A DNA stretch of 64,000 nucleotides from Ehretia macrophylla (lineage: Eukaryota > Streptophyta > Magnoliopsida > Boraginales > Ehretiaceae), in contig CM075780.1 of assembly GCA_037974665.1 (NCBI GenBank), positions 3,630,501 through 3,694,500 on the forward strand. The letters run 5' to 3'. Below are positions 1-12,400 of this stretch, piece by piece. The notes beneath the pieces are model-generated. The model had not been told where the DNA came from. It did no database searches and worked only from the letters and a program-made list of their open reading frames with translations. Position 1 is the first letter of the stretch. Every line of letters starts with the position of its first letter. A program made the position numbers and the translations under genes.

Positions 1-474
1 GCAAGACAACATCACTTCACGTAGAGGATGGGCCCGCAAACCGAGGGCGTAGGGTTTGTGACCAGGTCTCCGTCGCTCCGGTGCCCATAACTTTTGATCC
101 GTAAGGAGTTACGCGGCGCACAACATACCGTTGCAAAGCTCTCTGAGAGCTCTACTGCGGGGGCAGCCAGCTTGCTTGCTCTGCCCATTTTTAGAGCTCA
201 AAATTGAACATTTTCATCAGTTTTAGGCAACTTTTCTTCTTTTGCAATGTTTTTTCGTCCCGGATCGTACGTCGTGAACTGTTAAAAGGATGACAACCTA
301 ACTCGCGGGACATCAGAGGGCCCTACAATGTGTCGATATCTCGTCTTGCGACGATGCTGCGTTGTTGAAGCGAATGGGTTGTCGTTAAGCCCATTGGGCC
401 TTTTCAATGGACCATCTCTCTAGGCTGGGACTGTGAACCATTAACACATATAGGAATTGTCCCCTCAACATGAC

Positions 475-593
475 GGGTGCGATCATACCAGCACTAATGC
501 ACCGGATCACATCAGAACTTTGAAGTTAAGCGTGCTTGGGCGAGAGTAGTACTAGGATGGGTGACCCCCTGGGAAGTCTTCGTGTTGCACCCC
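475..593 (+). rRNA. 5S rRNA, copy 1
   Basis: This gives the 60S-subunit 5S rRNA, transcribed by RNA polymerase III from an internal promoter (A box about nt 50-64, intermediate element 67-72, C box 80-97) plus an upstream TATA-like box. The 5' GGGTGC pairs with 3' GCACCC to form helix I. Against the array consensus it carries C35A, C46T, C47T and C105T. The upstream box is ATATAGG, the -13 region reads CCCC, and -1 is C. Whether this copy is expressed cannot be told. Confidence 0.97.
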
Positions 594-1101
594 ATTTTCA
601 ATTTTTTTTGCCATGGTTAGGGTTGCCAAGATACTTTATCCACCAAATCTCTATTATCGGATCCCACGGAACATTGGGCAAGACAACTTCGCTTCACGTA
701 TAGGTTGGGCCCGCAAACCGAGGACGTAGGGTTTGTGACCAGGTCTCTGTCGCTCCGGTGCCCATAACTTTTGATCCGTAAGGAGTTACGCGGTGCACAG
801 CATACCGTTGCAAAGCTCTCTGAGAGCTCTACGACAGGGGCAGCCAACTTGCTCGCTATGCCCATTTTTGGAGCCCATAATCGAACGCTTTCACCATTTT
901 TAGGCCACTTTTCTTCTTCTGCAATGTTTTTCCGTCTCGGATTGTACGTCGTGAACTGTTAAAAGGACGACAACCTGACTCGCGGGACATCAGAGGGCCC
1001 TACAATGTGTCGATATCACGTCTTGCGAGGATTCTGCGTTTTTGAAGTGGATGGGTTGTCGTTAAGCCCATTGGGCCTTTTGAATATGCCATCTCTCTAG
1101 G

Positions 1102-1106
1102 CTGAG
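1102..1106. repeat. Target site duplication of element A, left copy (CTGAG)
   Basis: CTGAG directly precedes the left LTR and is repeated exactly at 13017-13021 directly after the right LTR. This is the 5-bp duplication expected of Ty3/gypsy integration. Confidence 0.95.
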
Positions 1107-4100
1107 TGGCACGCCCCAACCCGGCCTATAAAGGTTAGACTAGGGTGTGATCTAAACATTCAAGTCCTTTCAAGTACTTAGTCGTTCAAGGAGGTTTAGC
1201 ACTTAACGTTTTACCCTAGACTCCAAAATTTTTCTGAAAAATCGGCAGCATAACGACTGTAATTGGGCTCTTTGGTTTGACCTAGTTCTCTAAACACCTC
1301 AAAATTTACCATCTCAATTCCATTTCCAAACAAGATTACTATTTTACAATCAATTGAATTGCCTATTGGTTATTTCGACGTCCCGTTTGTTTTATAACCT
1401 AGCATGATACTATGTCTCGTTTGTTTGTTTGATCTCGTTACAAAATATACATGTTTAAGATTGGATAAATTCATTGACTTAGTTCTTAGCTAAAGCATCA
1501 TGAACTAAGATAGATACTAGCGGTAATAAGAGCAAAACGATCATAGTAGTGTTATTTCTAGCATCAGTCTACTTAATATAAGTACAAACCAAAATTAGAC
1601 CCCAAATTACAACGGGGGTCTTTTACATCACGACATCAAGCAACATAAAAGGAAATAGTTTTCAAGTAACACAATGATCACAAGCAGCCATAATCAAGCA
1701 AAGCAAACAAGACAGGTAATCACTCTAGGGGTTCATCATTAGGCACATTGTCCTCGGGTTCCTGTACCTGTTCTTCTTCACCTGAGATGATAAAAGAGGG
1801 TGAGTCCTTATGAACTCAGTGAGCGGGAATGAGAAATAAGTTTGAAACTCATTTTCCGGTTCAACTTATGAAAATCCCTTTTTCAAATATGAATATAACA
1901 GAAATATAAGTACAGAACAGGAATACCAGTCATTCCTCCCCGAGGTTCTCTAGGAACCAAGCGAGAGTACTTATACACATATTAAAAAGGATACAGTGAC
2001 GTTTTGCTCTCAGATCAGTTCCATGATCAATTGTTGCGGCCGACTTCAAATCATTACCCAAACACGCCAGGTGGGTGTACTCCGGATGTACCCCGAAATC
2101 CTATGACCCAACTCTCCGAGGAAGTCTAGCCCCCAAGCGAGATAGGGAATGGGACCATGGTAGTCACGGGTGCACCGGCAAGCCCGATGCCACCCGGTGT
2201 GCGTGATCGCTACCATGCCAACAGGAAAGGTTGCAACCTTGTATGCAATGCACATTCATGACAGGAAATATATCACAGTAGGAGGACAACAAAGTAGGTT
2301 GCCTCCGGACAGTCATAAGATTGCACATTGACAGATAAACAAGCAGGGCACGATAAGACAAGAAATTTCACTTGAAAGGCATATAGAGTTATATGAAAAT
2401 TAAACGGGCAGCCATGTAACACATGTAAAACAGGCCATATAACTCATTAAGAAGTCCACGTGATCAAGTGATAAGATTATTCAAAATGCAATGATATCCT
2501 CATGGGTTCGGATGCAAGGAAAGCTTATTTGTCAATATGCAATGGTCAAAATCCCATTAAAAGTTATAAGACAATTACGGGCAGCCCACTAAGCATATAA
2601 TTCCACACAATATCCAAATGATCAACACTTAGCAAGACTACCTAGTCATTAGGGTTTCCGTTTCATTCTTAATCGTGTGATTAAAACCCTAAGTCCACTC
2701 AAGATCATTCTCAAGTCATGCATCATTTAATTCAACATCCTCAAGTGCTCAAAACAGTCCACATAACATCCCAACACCACATTTCCACAAAATTAGTACC
2801 CCAAGAGAGGTTACAACAATTTTCCAAGCATGTAGCTAAATGAAACCTTTACTGCAATAGGCTGTTTTCTCACAATCAATAGGATAATCAAAAAATCTCC
2901 AAATTCAGTGAATATGATGTCAAATTAAAGCTTAAGAAGTTAAATAAAATCAGAAACAAACCTTGCATCAATTGGAGTTCAGAATCGTTAGTTATAGCCG
3001 AAACAGTGAAGTAGCACAAAACTGTCCAGATTTGCACACATTTCCATAATTGACGTTTTTGAGATCCTTAGGGTCAGTTTTAGCCCTGTTCCATTTCTGG
3101 CAACATTGTCCATAACTGAAAAATATAGCCGCACACCAAATTTAATGCATTTTGGACATCATTTACTAAGTCAAATATGGTTCGTTCCACAAGGTCAGTG
3201 CATCTGCCAAAACCTGCTTCATTTTTCCATATTTCCAGATTTGGTCACATTTTAAAGATTTTCCATTTTGAGGACCTTAGAGTCAAAATTAGCTTCGGCC
3301 TAGTTCTGGGAAAAATGTTCAAAACTGTCCAAACTAGTCACCTACCAATTTTCAAGCATTTTCAACATCATTTTCCTAGCTAAACTTACCTCGAACAGAC
3401 TGGTCAGAGAGCTGTCAACAATTTCGACTTCACCTAGCATCAATTTCAAACCAAGATCTTGCCATGCATGGTTGTTTAAGCTTATGAACGACCATATAGC
3501 TCAAGTACAGAAGCAAATACACACATTTATGAGCATGCATGTGAATTTTTGAAGAGTTTTCAAAAGGTTTTAACCCTCACCTTAGCAATCAACCAAAAGA
3601 TGCTCAAAACCCTTGTTGAAGCTCAAATCTTCTCCTTTCCCTTGCTTAGCCGAAATCCCCACTAGTTTTTCTCTATTTTTCCTAGCTTAATGATCAATCT
3701 CTTAGTACATGCATGAGGTTAAAACATGAAGAAAAGAAATGGATGTCAAGAAGCTCACCTAGATTAGAACTCTTCAAAGCACATGCATGAGAATTTTTGA
3801 ACTCTAGCTAGCTTGCTTCGAATTTCTTGATGGTTGCTTGACTTGATTAACTATGTTGTGAGGAAGAGAAGCTATGGAGGTAGTAATGTGCAGCTAGGGC
3901 CGAGAGAGAGAGAGAAATGAGAGGGAATTGAGAGAAAAGAAAGAGAAACGAAAGAGAAATGAATGTTTGAGCACTTGGTCGGCTATTGGCCTTGAAAAAT
4001 TCTGATTTTTTTGTTGTCTTTGGTGTGTTGTTTGAATTGTTAGTGGAAAATGGTGATGTGGCCGAGATGGTGGCTTAGTGTTTAGCAATGTGTGGCTTTG

Positions 4101-4661
4101 ATGCAAGAAAAATGTATGACAATGTGAAGACTTGTCTCAAGCATGCATGAATAAATTATGTTGCTCAAATTTTTTGCTCAAGAACATGGTATGGCCGGCC
4201 AAAGGGCTTGCAATTGCTGAAAATTCAGATTCTATTTAATGCATTTTAGATTATGATAAGGGTAAAATTTGAGGTGCATTGGTTTTGGGTGAGAATAAAG
4301 AATAAATAATGTTTAGTGTTTGGTGCTATTTCGTCTTCTAGTGAGTTGAATTAGGATTATTATATTGATAGTGGATTTTGTAGGATTGTTTAATAGTCTA
4401 GTGCTCCGTGTAAGATGCTTTCTTGATTAGTGTGAAGGCACGCTTTCCTAGGTCTATGGCACGTACTACGAGGTAGGGCACGAACTACGAGACGAGCGCA
4501 CGTTTTTTTCATGTAAATGCACGCAACCCTAAATGAATACACGTAATTCAATGTATGGCACATAAAATGAACACAATTCTTTAACCTAGGTCATGGCACG
4601 CAAATCTAGGTTAGGGCACACGAAGCTAGGTTTCGTACGCAAATCGGGGTCGGGCCTCACA
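1107..4661 (-). repeat. Element A 3' LTR (left)
   Basis: A 3555-bp LTR. It starts TGGCACGCC on the plus strand (the other LTR has TGTCACGCC) and ends CCTCACA. It has no coding capacity. Visible parts are a GACCCC/GGGGTC hairpin (1598-1620), a GA-rich tract at about 3900-3970 (a CT tract in element sense) and a degenerate GCACG-containing tandem array at about 4435-4655. Confidence 0.95.
4435..4655 (-). repeat. U3 degenerate tandem array in the left LTR of A
   Basis: About a dozen loose copies of an 18-20 bp motif whose core is GGCACG or GCACGC followed by an AT-rich arm such as CTAGGT. In element sense the core is CGTGCC. It lies at the 5' end of the LTR in element sense, where enhancers normally are. 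The same kind of array is longer in complex B and longest in D. Confidence 0.75.
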
Positions 4662-5294
4662 TCCTCCCCTCCTTAAAAGAATTTCGTCCCGAAATTCAAT
4701 ATTACCTTGAAATAATGTTGGATACTGCTGTTCCATCTGGTCTCGCCTTTCCCACGTTGCTTCTTCGGCTCCATGATGATCCCACAACACTTTCACCATA
4801 GGTATAGTTTTGTTGCGCAACTCTCGATCCTGCTGGCCTAGGATCCGAATGGGCTTCTCCTCGTAAGACAAGTTCTCCCGCAGCTGCAACGGCTCTGGTT
4901 CCAAGATATGTGATGGGTCAGGATGATACTTCCGCAGCATCGAAACATGAAAGACGTCGTGAACATTGGAGAGATTCTGGGGTAGTGCTAGGCGATACGC
5001 CAACTTGCCAACCTTCTCAACTATCTCAAATGGTCCCACAAATCTCGGGCTCAACTTTCCACCCTTGCCATGCTTAATCAGTCCCCTCTGGGGTGATATC
5101 TTCAAGAACACCTTGTCGTCGACCTCAAACTCTAGGCTCCGTCTTCGGCTGTCTGCATAACTCTTCTGCCTGCTCTGGGTAGTAAGCATCCATTTCCGAA
5201 TGAGGTGGATGTTATCAACAGTCTTCATCAGTTCAGGTAAAAGGGTCGGGTCAAAAGTCTTCGTCTCACCTACTTCATCCCTGTAAATCGGGGA
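4626..5294 (-). pseudogene. pol: Element A integrase C-terminus and chromodomain (broken pol)
   Basis: The pol frame runs on after an in-frame stop at 5295-5297; the longest methionine-started piece is 200 aa (5228-4626). It holds the integrase DNA-binding region (KVFLKISP, then [12 protein letters not shown] and VFHVSMLRKY) and a C-terminal chromodomain with the landmarks KPIRIL, LRNK, VKVLW and ATWER. Such domains bind or tether to heterochromatin marks in chromoviruses. The frame passes through the polypurine tract and ends about 35 bp inside the 3' LTR, as in related elements. Confidence 0.93.
4662..4674 (-). other. Polypurine tract of element A
   Basis: On the minus strand this reads AAGGAGGGGAGGA, directly followed by the LTR start TGTGAGG. 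It would prime plus-strand DNA synthesis. It also lies inside the end of the pol frame. Confidence 0.9.
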
Positions 5295-5854
5295 TCAACA
5301 CTTACGTCCATATAGCACCTCAAATGGGGCCATCCCGATAGTGGCCTGATAACTATTGTTGTAGGCGAACTCCGCTAGAGATAAATATTTCTCCCAACCT
5401 TTCTCGAAGTCTAAAACACACGCCCTTAGCATATCCTCCAGAATCTGAATAGTTCTCTCCGATTGACCATCCGTCTGAGGGTGATAAGCCGTACTAAAAC
5501 TCAATTTCGTTCCCAAAGCTTCTTGCAATCTCTTCCAAAATTGGGAAGTAAAACGAGGATCCCTATCCGATACAATACTCACAGGCATCCCGTGCAATCT
5601 TACAATTTCCGCCACATACATATCTCCCAATTTCTCAGGACTATCCTCCTTGTTCATCGGTAAGAAGTACGCCGACTTAGTCAATCTATCCACTATAACC
5701 CAAACGGCATCACGATCCTTTTGTGATCTGGGCAGGTCCATAACAAAATCCATAGTTATATGTTCCCATTTCCATTGAGGAATCTCCAACGGCTGAAGTA
5801 GACCTGCGGGTCGTTGATGTTCTGCTTTGACTCTCTGGCAAGTCAAACACCGTG
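5295..5854 (-). pseudogene. pol: Element A integrase core (broken pol)
   Basis: This 183-aa piece (from 5846) carries the DDE integrase core with catalytic Asp33, Asp94 and Glu130, the last two separated by exactly 35 residues, in contexts [17 protein letters not shown] and GQSERTI. It starts inside the zinc-binding region at the CxxC motif (MTCQRVK). It lies in a different frame from the reverse transcriptase because of a one-base loss near 5865-5867 (compare element C). It is closed by TGA at 5295-5297, where element C has a glutamine codon. Confidence 0.94.
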
Positions 5855-7411
5855 CTACAAACTCCTAATTTCTCTTTTCATGTTATTCCACCAATAGTGT
5901 TGCTTCAAATCCCGATACATCTTTGTTCCGCCGGGGTGAATAGTATATCTTGAATTATGGGCTTCCTCAATAATCTTCTTTTTCAGCTCTGGGTCATTGG
6001 GAACACAAATCCGGTTCCTAAACCTCCAAACACCATCATCATGAAACTTGAAATCTGCGTTGCTTTCCTTAATCTTCTGAAATTGTTGGTCCTTCTGTTG
6101 AGCCTCTCGTAATTCAGACAACAAGGTTGATTGAACTTGGGTAGTGGCAAAAAGTAACCCTTTCTGAGTCAATTGGGGTTTCCACAGAAATGCTTCCTCC
6201 AGCAACTCCTGCACCTTGACCTCCAGTTTTGCCATGCTTGCCTTTCTGCTTAAGGCATCTGCAACCACGTTCGCCTTACTGGGCACATAATTAATTGTGC
6301 AGTTATAATCGTCCAAAAGCTCCATCCACCGCCTTTGCCTCATATTCAACTCCTTTTGAGAGAACAAGTATTTCAAGCTCTTATGATCAGTAAATACATC
6401 AAACTTGTTACCCCACAGATAATGCCTCCATTTCTTGAGTACAAACACAATAGCTGCTAACTCCAAATCATGCGTCGGGTAATCCATCTCGTACGGCTTT
6501 GGCTTCCTAGAAGCATATGCAATCACTCTTCCATTTTGCATCAATACACATCCCAATCCTTCTTTCAAAGCATCACTATAGATTACAAAACCTTGACTCC
6601 CTTCAGGCAATGCAAGAACTGGTGCGGTAGTTAATCTTTGCTTCAACTCTTGGAAGCTGTTCTCACACTTATCATCCCACACAAACTTGGTTTTCTTTTG
6701 AGTGAGCTTTGTAAGCGGTCCTGCATTCTTAGAGAAATCCTTTATGAACCTCCGATAATAGCCGGCTAGACCAAGAAAACTCCGAACCTCCGTAACATTT
6801 TTTGGCTTCTTCCAAGACATCACTGTATCAATCTTTGCTGGATCCACTGCTATTCCCTCTTGGGATATGATATGCCCCAAAAATGCAATCTGCTGCAACC
6901 AAAATTCATACTTGCTAAACTTTGCATACAATTGGTGCTCTCGAAGTTTCTGCAGTACCAACCACAGATGTTGCTCATGCTCCGCTTCCGATTTCGAGTA
7001 TACCAAAATATCATCAATGAAGATCACCACAAATTGGTCCAAGTAGGGTTGAAACACCCTATGCATCAAATCCATAAAAGCTGCAGGGGCATTAGTTAGT
7101 CCAAAAGGCATCACTACATATTCATAATGTCCATATCTTGTCCTGAAAGCCGTTTTAGGCACATCTTCCTTCTTGATCCGTAACTGATAATACCCTTGCC
7201 TCAAGTCGAGTTTCGAATACACTTTGGCTCCTTGCAGTTGATCAAATAACTCGTCAATCTGGGGAAGTGGGTATTTATCCTTGACAGTCACTTGGTTCAA
7301 ACCTCGGTAGTCAATACATAGCCTCAACGTTCCGTCTTTCTTCTTCACAAACAGGACTGGCGCACCCCACGGTGAAGAACTCGGTTGAACAAACCCCTTC
7401 TTCAACAATCC
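5855..7411 (-). pseudogene. pol: Element A reverse transcriptase, RNase H and integrase zinc finger (broken pol)
   Basis: A 517-codon stretch opened only by a non-ATG codon, because the polyprotein is cut upstream by a TAA at 7412-7414. Reverse transcriptase motifs are all present: [33 protein letters not shown] and the catalytic FIDDILVYS. RNase H follows with its Asp in IYSDA, Glu in HDLELAA and Asp in VFTDHKS and VVADALS; element C reads SDASKEG where A has SDALKEG. The His pair of the integrase zinc finger is at the C-terminus. The frame ends in TAG at 5855-5857 as a result of the nearby frameshift. Confidence 0.95.
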
Positions 7412-8187
7412 TTACAATTGGTCCTTCAATTCTTGTAGCTCAGCCGGTGCCATGCGATAAGGAGCTTTAGATATCGGTTGGGCGCCAGGCAGCAACTCAA
7501 TAACAAACTCGATTTTCCGATTCGGGGGTAAACTGGGAAATTCTTCAGGGAACACATCTGCATAGTCTTTGATCACAGGCATCTCCTCCAACTTAGCTTT
7601 ATCCGACGGCTTGTTGATAAGGTAAGCCAAGTATCCGCTGCACCCTTTCCTCAAGAACTTCACTGCTTTTGTAGATGAAATGATGGAACTCTCGGTGAAG
7701 TCTCTTCGGCCCATAACCTCCAGTATTGGTTGATCAGGTACCCGGAATGTTATAATCTTCGCCCAGCAATCTAGTTGGACATGATGTTTTGCCAGCCAAT
7801 CCATCTTTAAAATGACCTCATAATCTCGAAAAGGTAATACAATAAGATTGGCTGAGAATTCCCTATCCTTAATTTGGATTTTACATGCTTTACAGACTAA
7901 ACTAGTTACAAGTTTAGAACCAATTGGAGTACCAACTTCTACTTCGTATGGCAAACATACAACTTTCAATTTCACACGTTCCACACATAAGGGAGTAATA
8001 AATGAATGAGTAGCACCCGGATCAATTAACACCTTAACAGGTTGATTCAGTATGAAGAATGTACCTTCAACAACAGCGGTCTCATCCGGAATCTCCTCGC
8101 ACTCAATAGCATAGGCTCGAGCCTGGACCCTAGGAATTGGAGTCTTGCCTCTACCGGCTGGTTTACCCTGATTCTGCCATGCCTGAC
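7412..8187 (-). pseudogene. pol: Element A protease and linker (broken pol)
   Basis: This stretch shares the frame of gag, so gag and pol were one polyprotein. The retroviral-type aspartic protease has its active-site loop as [11 protein letters not shown] (about 8000-8030), with Pro where most proteases have Thr or Ser; element C is the same, so this is a family trait. Downstream comes the conserved linker leading to [14 protein letters not shown]. The stop at 7412-7414 is CAA changed to TAA compared with element C, a C-to-T change. Confidence 0.92.
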
Positions 8188-9211
8188 GTTTAGGGCAATC
8201 CTTGATCTGATGCTGATCACTGCCGCACCTCAGGCAACGTCCCGACTTCCTCCAACACTGGGCCTTGGTATGCCCCTTCCTGTCACAATAAGAACAGCTA
8301 ACGGACTGAGTAGCAGGTGAACTACCTGTGGATCCGCGGGCTGAAGAGGCTGATGGAGCTTTCGTCGGGCCACGGTTATTCCCTGGTCTGTTCTAGCTCT
8401 GGCCCTAATTACATCCCTGACTCTGGAATTTCCTCTGCTGACCTGGAGGTTGAAATGGTTTCTTGTTTGGCTGACTCGAACCGGCTCCATCTAGTTTCCT
8501 CTTCTCAACTCGAGAGGCAGCAGCAAAGAGAGCATAATAAGTATCGAAGTCATGAGAAGCTAACTGGTCCTGAATCTATGGCCTTAATCCAACAGTAAAT
8601 TTCCACATTTTTGCCTGCGGAGTACAAACCATATATTGAGCAAAACGAGACAGTCGATCAAAACGAGCCTCGTACTGGGCCACCGTCATGTTACCCTGGG
8701 TCAAGTGCATGAACTCCTCGATCCGCCTCTGCCTGGAAACTGCAGGTACATATTTCTCCTTAAATGCCTTAACGAAATTACCCCACAAGCGTGGTGTCTG
8801 ATCAGTCTCCCATAGTGCCTCTACAGTGTGCCACCAATGCTCGGCATCCCCGTGCAATAGAAATACAGCAAATTCCACCTTCTCTTCATCTGTATAATCA
8901 AGTGGCCTGAAAATCCTCTCGATCTCGGACAGCGAAGCCTCTGCTTTCTCATCATCAGCTTCCCCGTAGAATTTAGACGAGCGAAAGTCAGGGAATTCCC
9001 TCATTCTGCTCTGTCTCCCATGGTTACCCTCATTCCTGTTGTTGATGTTGTTGGCTTCACGAGAATCCTGATGCTCCATCACACGTGATACACGATCCAT
9101 GGCATTTGCCATCATATTAAACATAGCTATACCGGGATTAGTCTGATAGGTATCCCCGGTCTCTTGAGGTTCACCGCTCCTATTAGTAGTACGGGTACTA
9201 GGGCCAGCCAT
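8188..9211 (-). pseudogene. gag: Element A gag with two zinc knuckles (broken)
   Basis: ATG at 9211 opens 211 codons containing the retrotransposon Gag capsid core (KFYGEADDEKAEASL, AEHWWHTVEALW, GNFVKAFKEKYVP, QYEARFDRLSRFAQ). TAG at 8576-8578 interrupts it where element C has GAG (Glu). Two further in-frame TAGs are at 8405-8407 and 8393-8395. The same frame then encodes two CCHC zinc knuckles (8195-8296), C-x2-C-x4-H-x4-C twice, which bind the genomic RNA. Gag assembles the virus-like particle in the cytoplasm. Confidence 0.93.
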
Positions 9212-9433
9212 CTATAGGCACAATTTATAGAAATACGATAATTAAGAATCTAATGCATAAGATATGCAACATAATATAGGTACAATTCTAAAAACATTTA
9301 AGGCATATAAATCACTTAAGCACATAGAACATAGAAGGCACATTTATCACAGAACAACACATAAACAAGTCATCCTAATTATCTTAGGGCTCTACCCACG
9401 GTCCGAGAGTTAAACCCGGCTTTAGCAATCTAA

Positions 9434-9445
9434 GCTCTGATACCA
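9434..9445 (-). other. Primer-binding site of element A (initiator tRNA-Met)
   Basis: The minus strand reads TGGTATCAGAGC, the classic plant retroelement site complementary to the 3' end of initiator tRNA-Met. It is 12 nt from the 5' LTR end; the same short offset is seen in B. Confidence 0.93.
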
Positions 9446-9457
9446 TTTCTTCTAAGG

Positions 9458-12400
9458 TGTCACGCCCCAACCCGGCCTATAAAGGTTAGACTAGGGTGTG
9501 ATCTAAACATTCAAGTCCTTTCAAGTACTTAGTCGTTCAAGGAGGTTTAGCACTTAACGTTTTACCCTAGACTCCAAAATTTTTCCAAAAAACTGGCAGC
9601 ATAATGGCTGTAATTGGGCTCTTTGGTTTGACCTAGTTCTCTAAACACCTCAAAATTTACCATCTCAATTCCATTTCCAACCAAGATTACTATTTTACCA
9701 TTAATTGAATTGCCTATTGGTTATTTTGACGTCCCGTTTGTTTTATAACCTAGCATGATACTATGTCTCGTTTGTTTGTTTGACCTCGTTTCAAAATATA
9801 CCTGTTTAAGATTGGATAAATTCATTGACTTAGTTCTTAGCTAAAGCATCATGACCTAAGATAGATACTAGCGGTAATAAGAGCAAAATGATCATAGTAG
9901 TGTTATGTCTAGCATCAGTCTACTTAATATAAGTACAAACCAAAATTAGACCCCAAATTACAACGGGGGTCTTTTACATCACGACATCAAGCAACATAAA
10001 AGGAAATAGTTTTCAAGTAACACAATGATCACAAGCAGCCATAATCAAGCAAAGCAAACAAGACAGGTAATCACTCCAGGGGTTCATCATTAGGCAAATT
10101 GTCCTCGGGTTCCTGTACCTGTTCTTCTTCACCTGAGATGATAAAAGAGGGTGAGTCCTTATGAACTCAGCGAGGGGGAACGAGAAATAAGTTTGATACT
10201 CATGTTCCAGTTCAACTTATGAAAATTCCTTTTTCAAACATGAATATAACAGAAATATAAGTACATAATAGGAATACCACTCTTTCCTCCCCGAGGTTCT
10301 CTAGGAACCAAGCGAGAGTACTTATACACATATTAAAAAGGATACAGTGAGCTTTTGCTCTCAGATCAGTTCTGGGATCAGATGTTGCGACCAACTTCAA
10401 ATCATTCCCCAAACACGCTAGGTGGGTGTACTCCGGATGTACCCCGAAATCCTACGACCCAACTCTCCGAAGAAGTCTAGCCCCCAAGCGAGAGAGGGAA
10501 TGGGACCATGGTAGTCACGGGTGCACCGGTAAGCCCGATGCCGCCCGGTGTGCGTGATCGCTACCATGCCAACAGGAAAGGTTGCAACCTTGTATACAAT
10601 GCACATTCATGACAGGAAATATATCACAGTAGGAGGACAACAAAGTAGGTTGCCTCCAGACAGTCATAAGATTGCACATTGACAGATAAACAAGCAGGGC
10701 ACGATAAGACAGGAAATTTCACTTGAAAGGCATATAGAGTTATATGAAAATTAAACGGACAGCCATATAACACATGTAAAACAGGCCATATAACTCATTA
10801 AGAAGTCCACGTGATCAAGTGATAAGATTATTCAACATGCAATGATATCCTCATGGGTTCGGATACAAGGAAAGCTTATTTGTCAACATGCAATGGTCAA
10901 AATCCCATTAAAAGTTATAAGACAATTACGGGCAGCCCACTAAGCATATAATTCCACACAATATCCAAATTATCAACACTTAGCATGACTACCTAGTCAT
11001 TAGGGTTTCCGTTTCATGCTTAATCGTGTGATTAAAACCCTAAGTCCACTCAAGATCATTCTCAAGTCATGCATCATTTAATTCAACATCCTCAAGTGCT
11101 CAAAACAGTCCACATAACATCCCAACACCACATTTCCACAAAATTAGTACCCCAAGAGAGGTTACAACAATTTTCCAAGCATGTAGCTAAATGAAACCTT
11201 TACTGCAATAGGCTGTTTTCTCACAATCAATAGGATAATCAAAAAATCTCCAAATTCAGTGAATAAGATTTCAAATTAAAGCTTAAGAAGTTAACTAAAA
11301 TCAGAAACAAACCTTGCATCAATTCGAGTTCAGAATCGTTAGTTATAGCCGAAACAGTGAGGTAGCACAAAACTGTCCAGATTTGCACACATTTCCATAA
11401 TTGACATTTTTGAGGTCCTTAGGGTCAGTTTTATCCTTGGTCCATTTCCGACAAAATTGTCCAGAACCAAAAATATAGCAGCACACCAAATTTCATGCAT
11501 TTTGGACATCATTTACTAAGTCAAATATGGTTCGTTGCACAAGGTCAGTGCATCTGCCAAAACCTGCTTCATTTTTCCAGATTTCCAGATTTGGTCACAT
11601 TTTAAAGATTTTCCATTTTGAGGACCTTAGAGTCAAAATTAGCTTTGGCCTACTTCTGGGAAAAATGTTCAAAACTGTCCAAACTAGTCACCTACCAATT
11701 TTCAAGCATTTTCAACATCATTTGCCTAGCTAAACTTGCCTCGAACAGACTGGTCAGAGAGCTGTCAACAATTTCGACTTCACCTAGCATCAATTTCAAA
11801 CCAAGATCTTGCCATGCATGGTTGTTTAAGCTTATGAACGACCATATAGCTCAAGTACAGAAGCACATACACACATTTATGAGCATGCATGTGAATTTTT
11901 GAAGAGTTTTCAAAAGGTTTTAACCCTCACCTTAGCAATCAACCAAAAGATGCTCAAAACCCTTGTTGAAGCTCAAATCTTCTCCTTTCCCTTGTTTAGC
12001 CAAAATCCCCACTAGTTTTTCTCTATTTTTCCTAGATTAATGATCAATCTCTTAGCACATGCATGAGGTTAAAACATGAAGAAAAGAAATGGATGTCAAG
12101 AAGCTCACCTAGGCCGATTAGAAGTCTTCAAAGAACATGCATGAGAATTTTTGAACTCTAGCGAGCTTGCTTCGACTTTCTTGATGGTTGCTTGACTTGA
12201 TTAACTATGTTGTGAGGAAGAGAAGCTATGGAGGTAGTAATGTGCCGCTAGGGCCAAGAGAGAGAGAGAAATGAGACGGAATTGAGAGAAAAGAAAGAGA
12301 AATGAAAGAGAAATGAATGTTTGAGCACTTGGTCGACTATTGGCCTTGCAAAATTCTGATTTTTGTGTTGTCTTTGGTGTGTTGTTTGAATTGTTAGTTG

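Larger units (their letters stand above)
1..1106 (+). repeat. 5S rDNA tandem array, block 1
   Basis: The window opens inside a 5S spacer. Positions 1-474 are spacer, 475-593 is a gene and 594-1106 is the next spacer up to the insertion point of element A. The spacer has landmarks that recur in every unit: an oligo-T tract after the gene, the palindrome AGCTCTC-T-GAGAGCT (here 814-828), a GCCCATT/AATGGGC inverted repeat and a TATA-like box. Open frames of 60-80 codons here are translations of the repeat and are not genes. Confidence 0.97.

Noticed and set aside
1598..1620. GACCCC/GGGGTC hairpin as a polymerase III or bacterial-type terminator.
   Set aside because: It lies in an LTR that would be transcribed by polymerase II; only an RNA structure role is plausible.
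8230..8490. An 86-codon minus-strand frame in element A between gag and protease.
   Set aside because: It lies in another frame over the zinc-knuckle region. The true gag frame there encodes the CCHC motifs.
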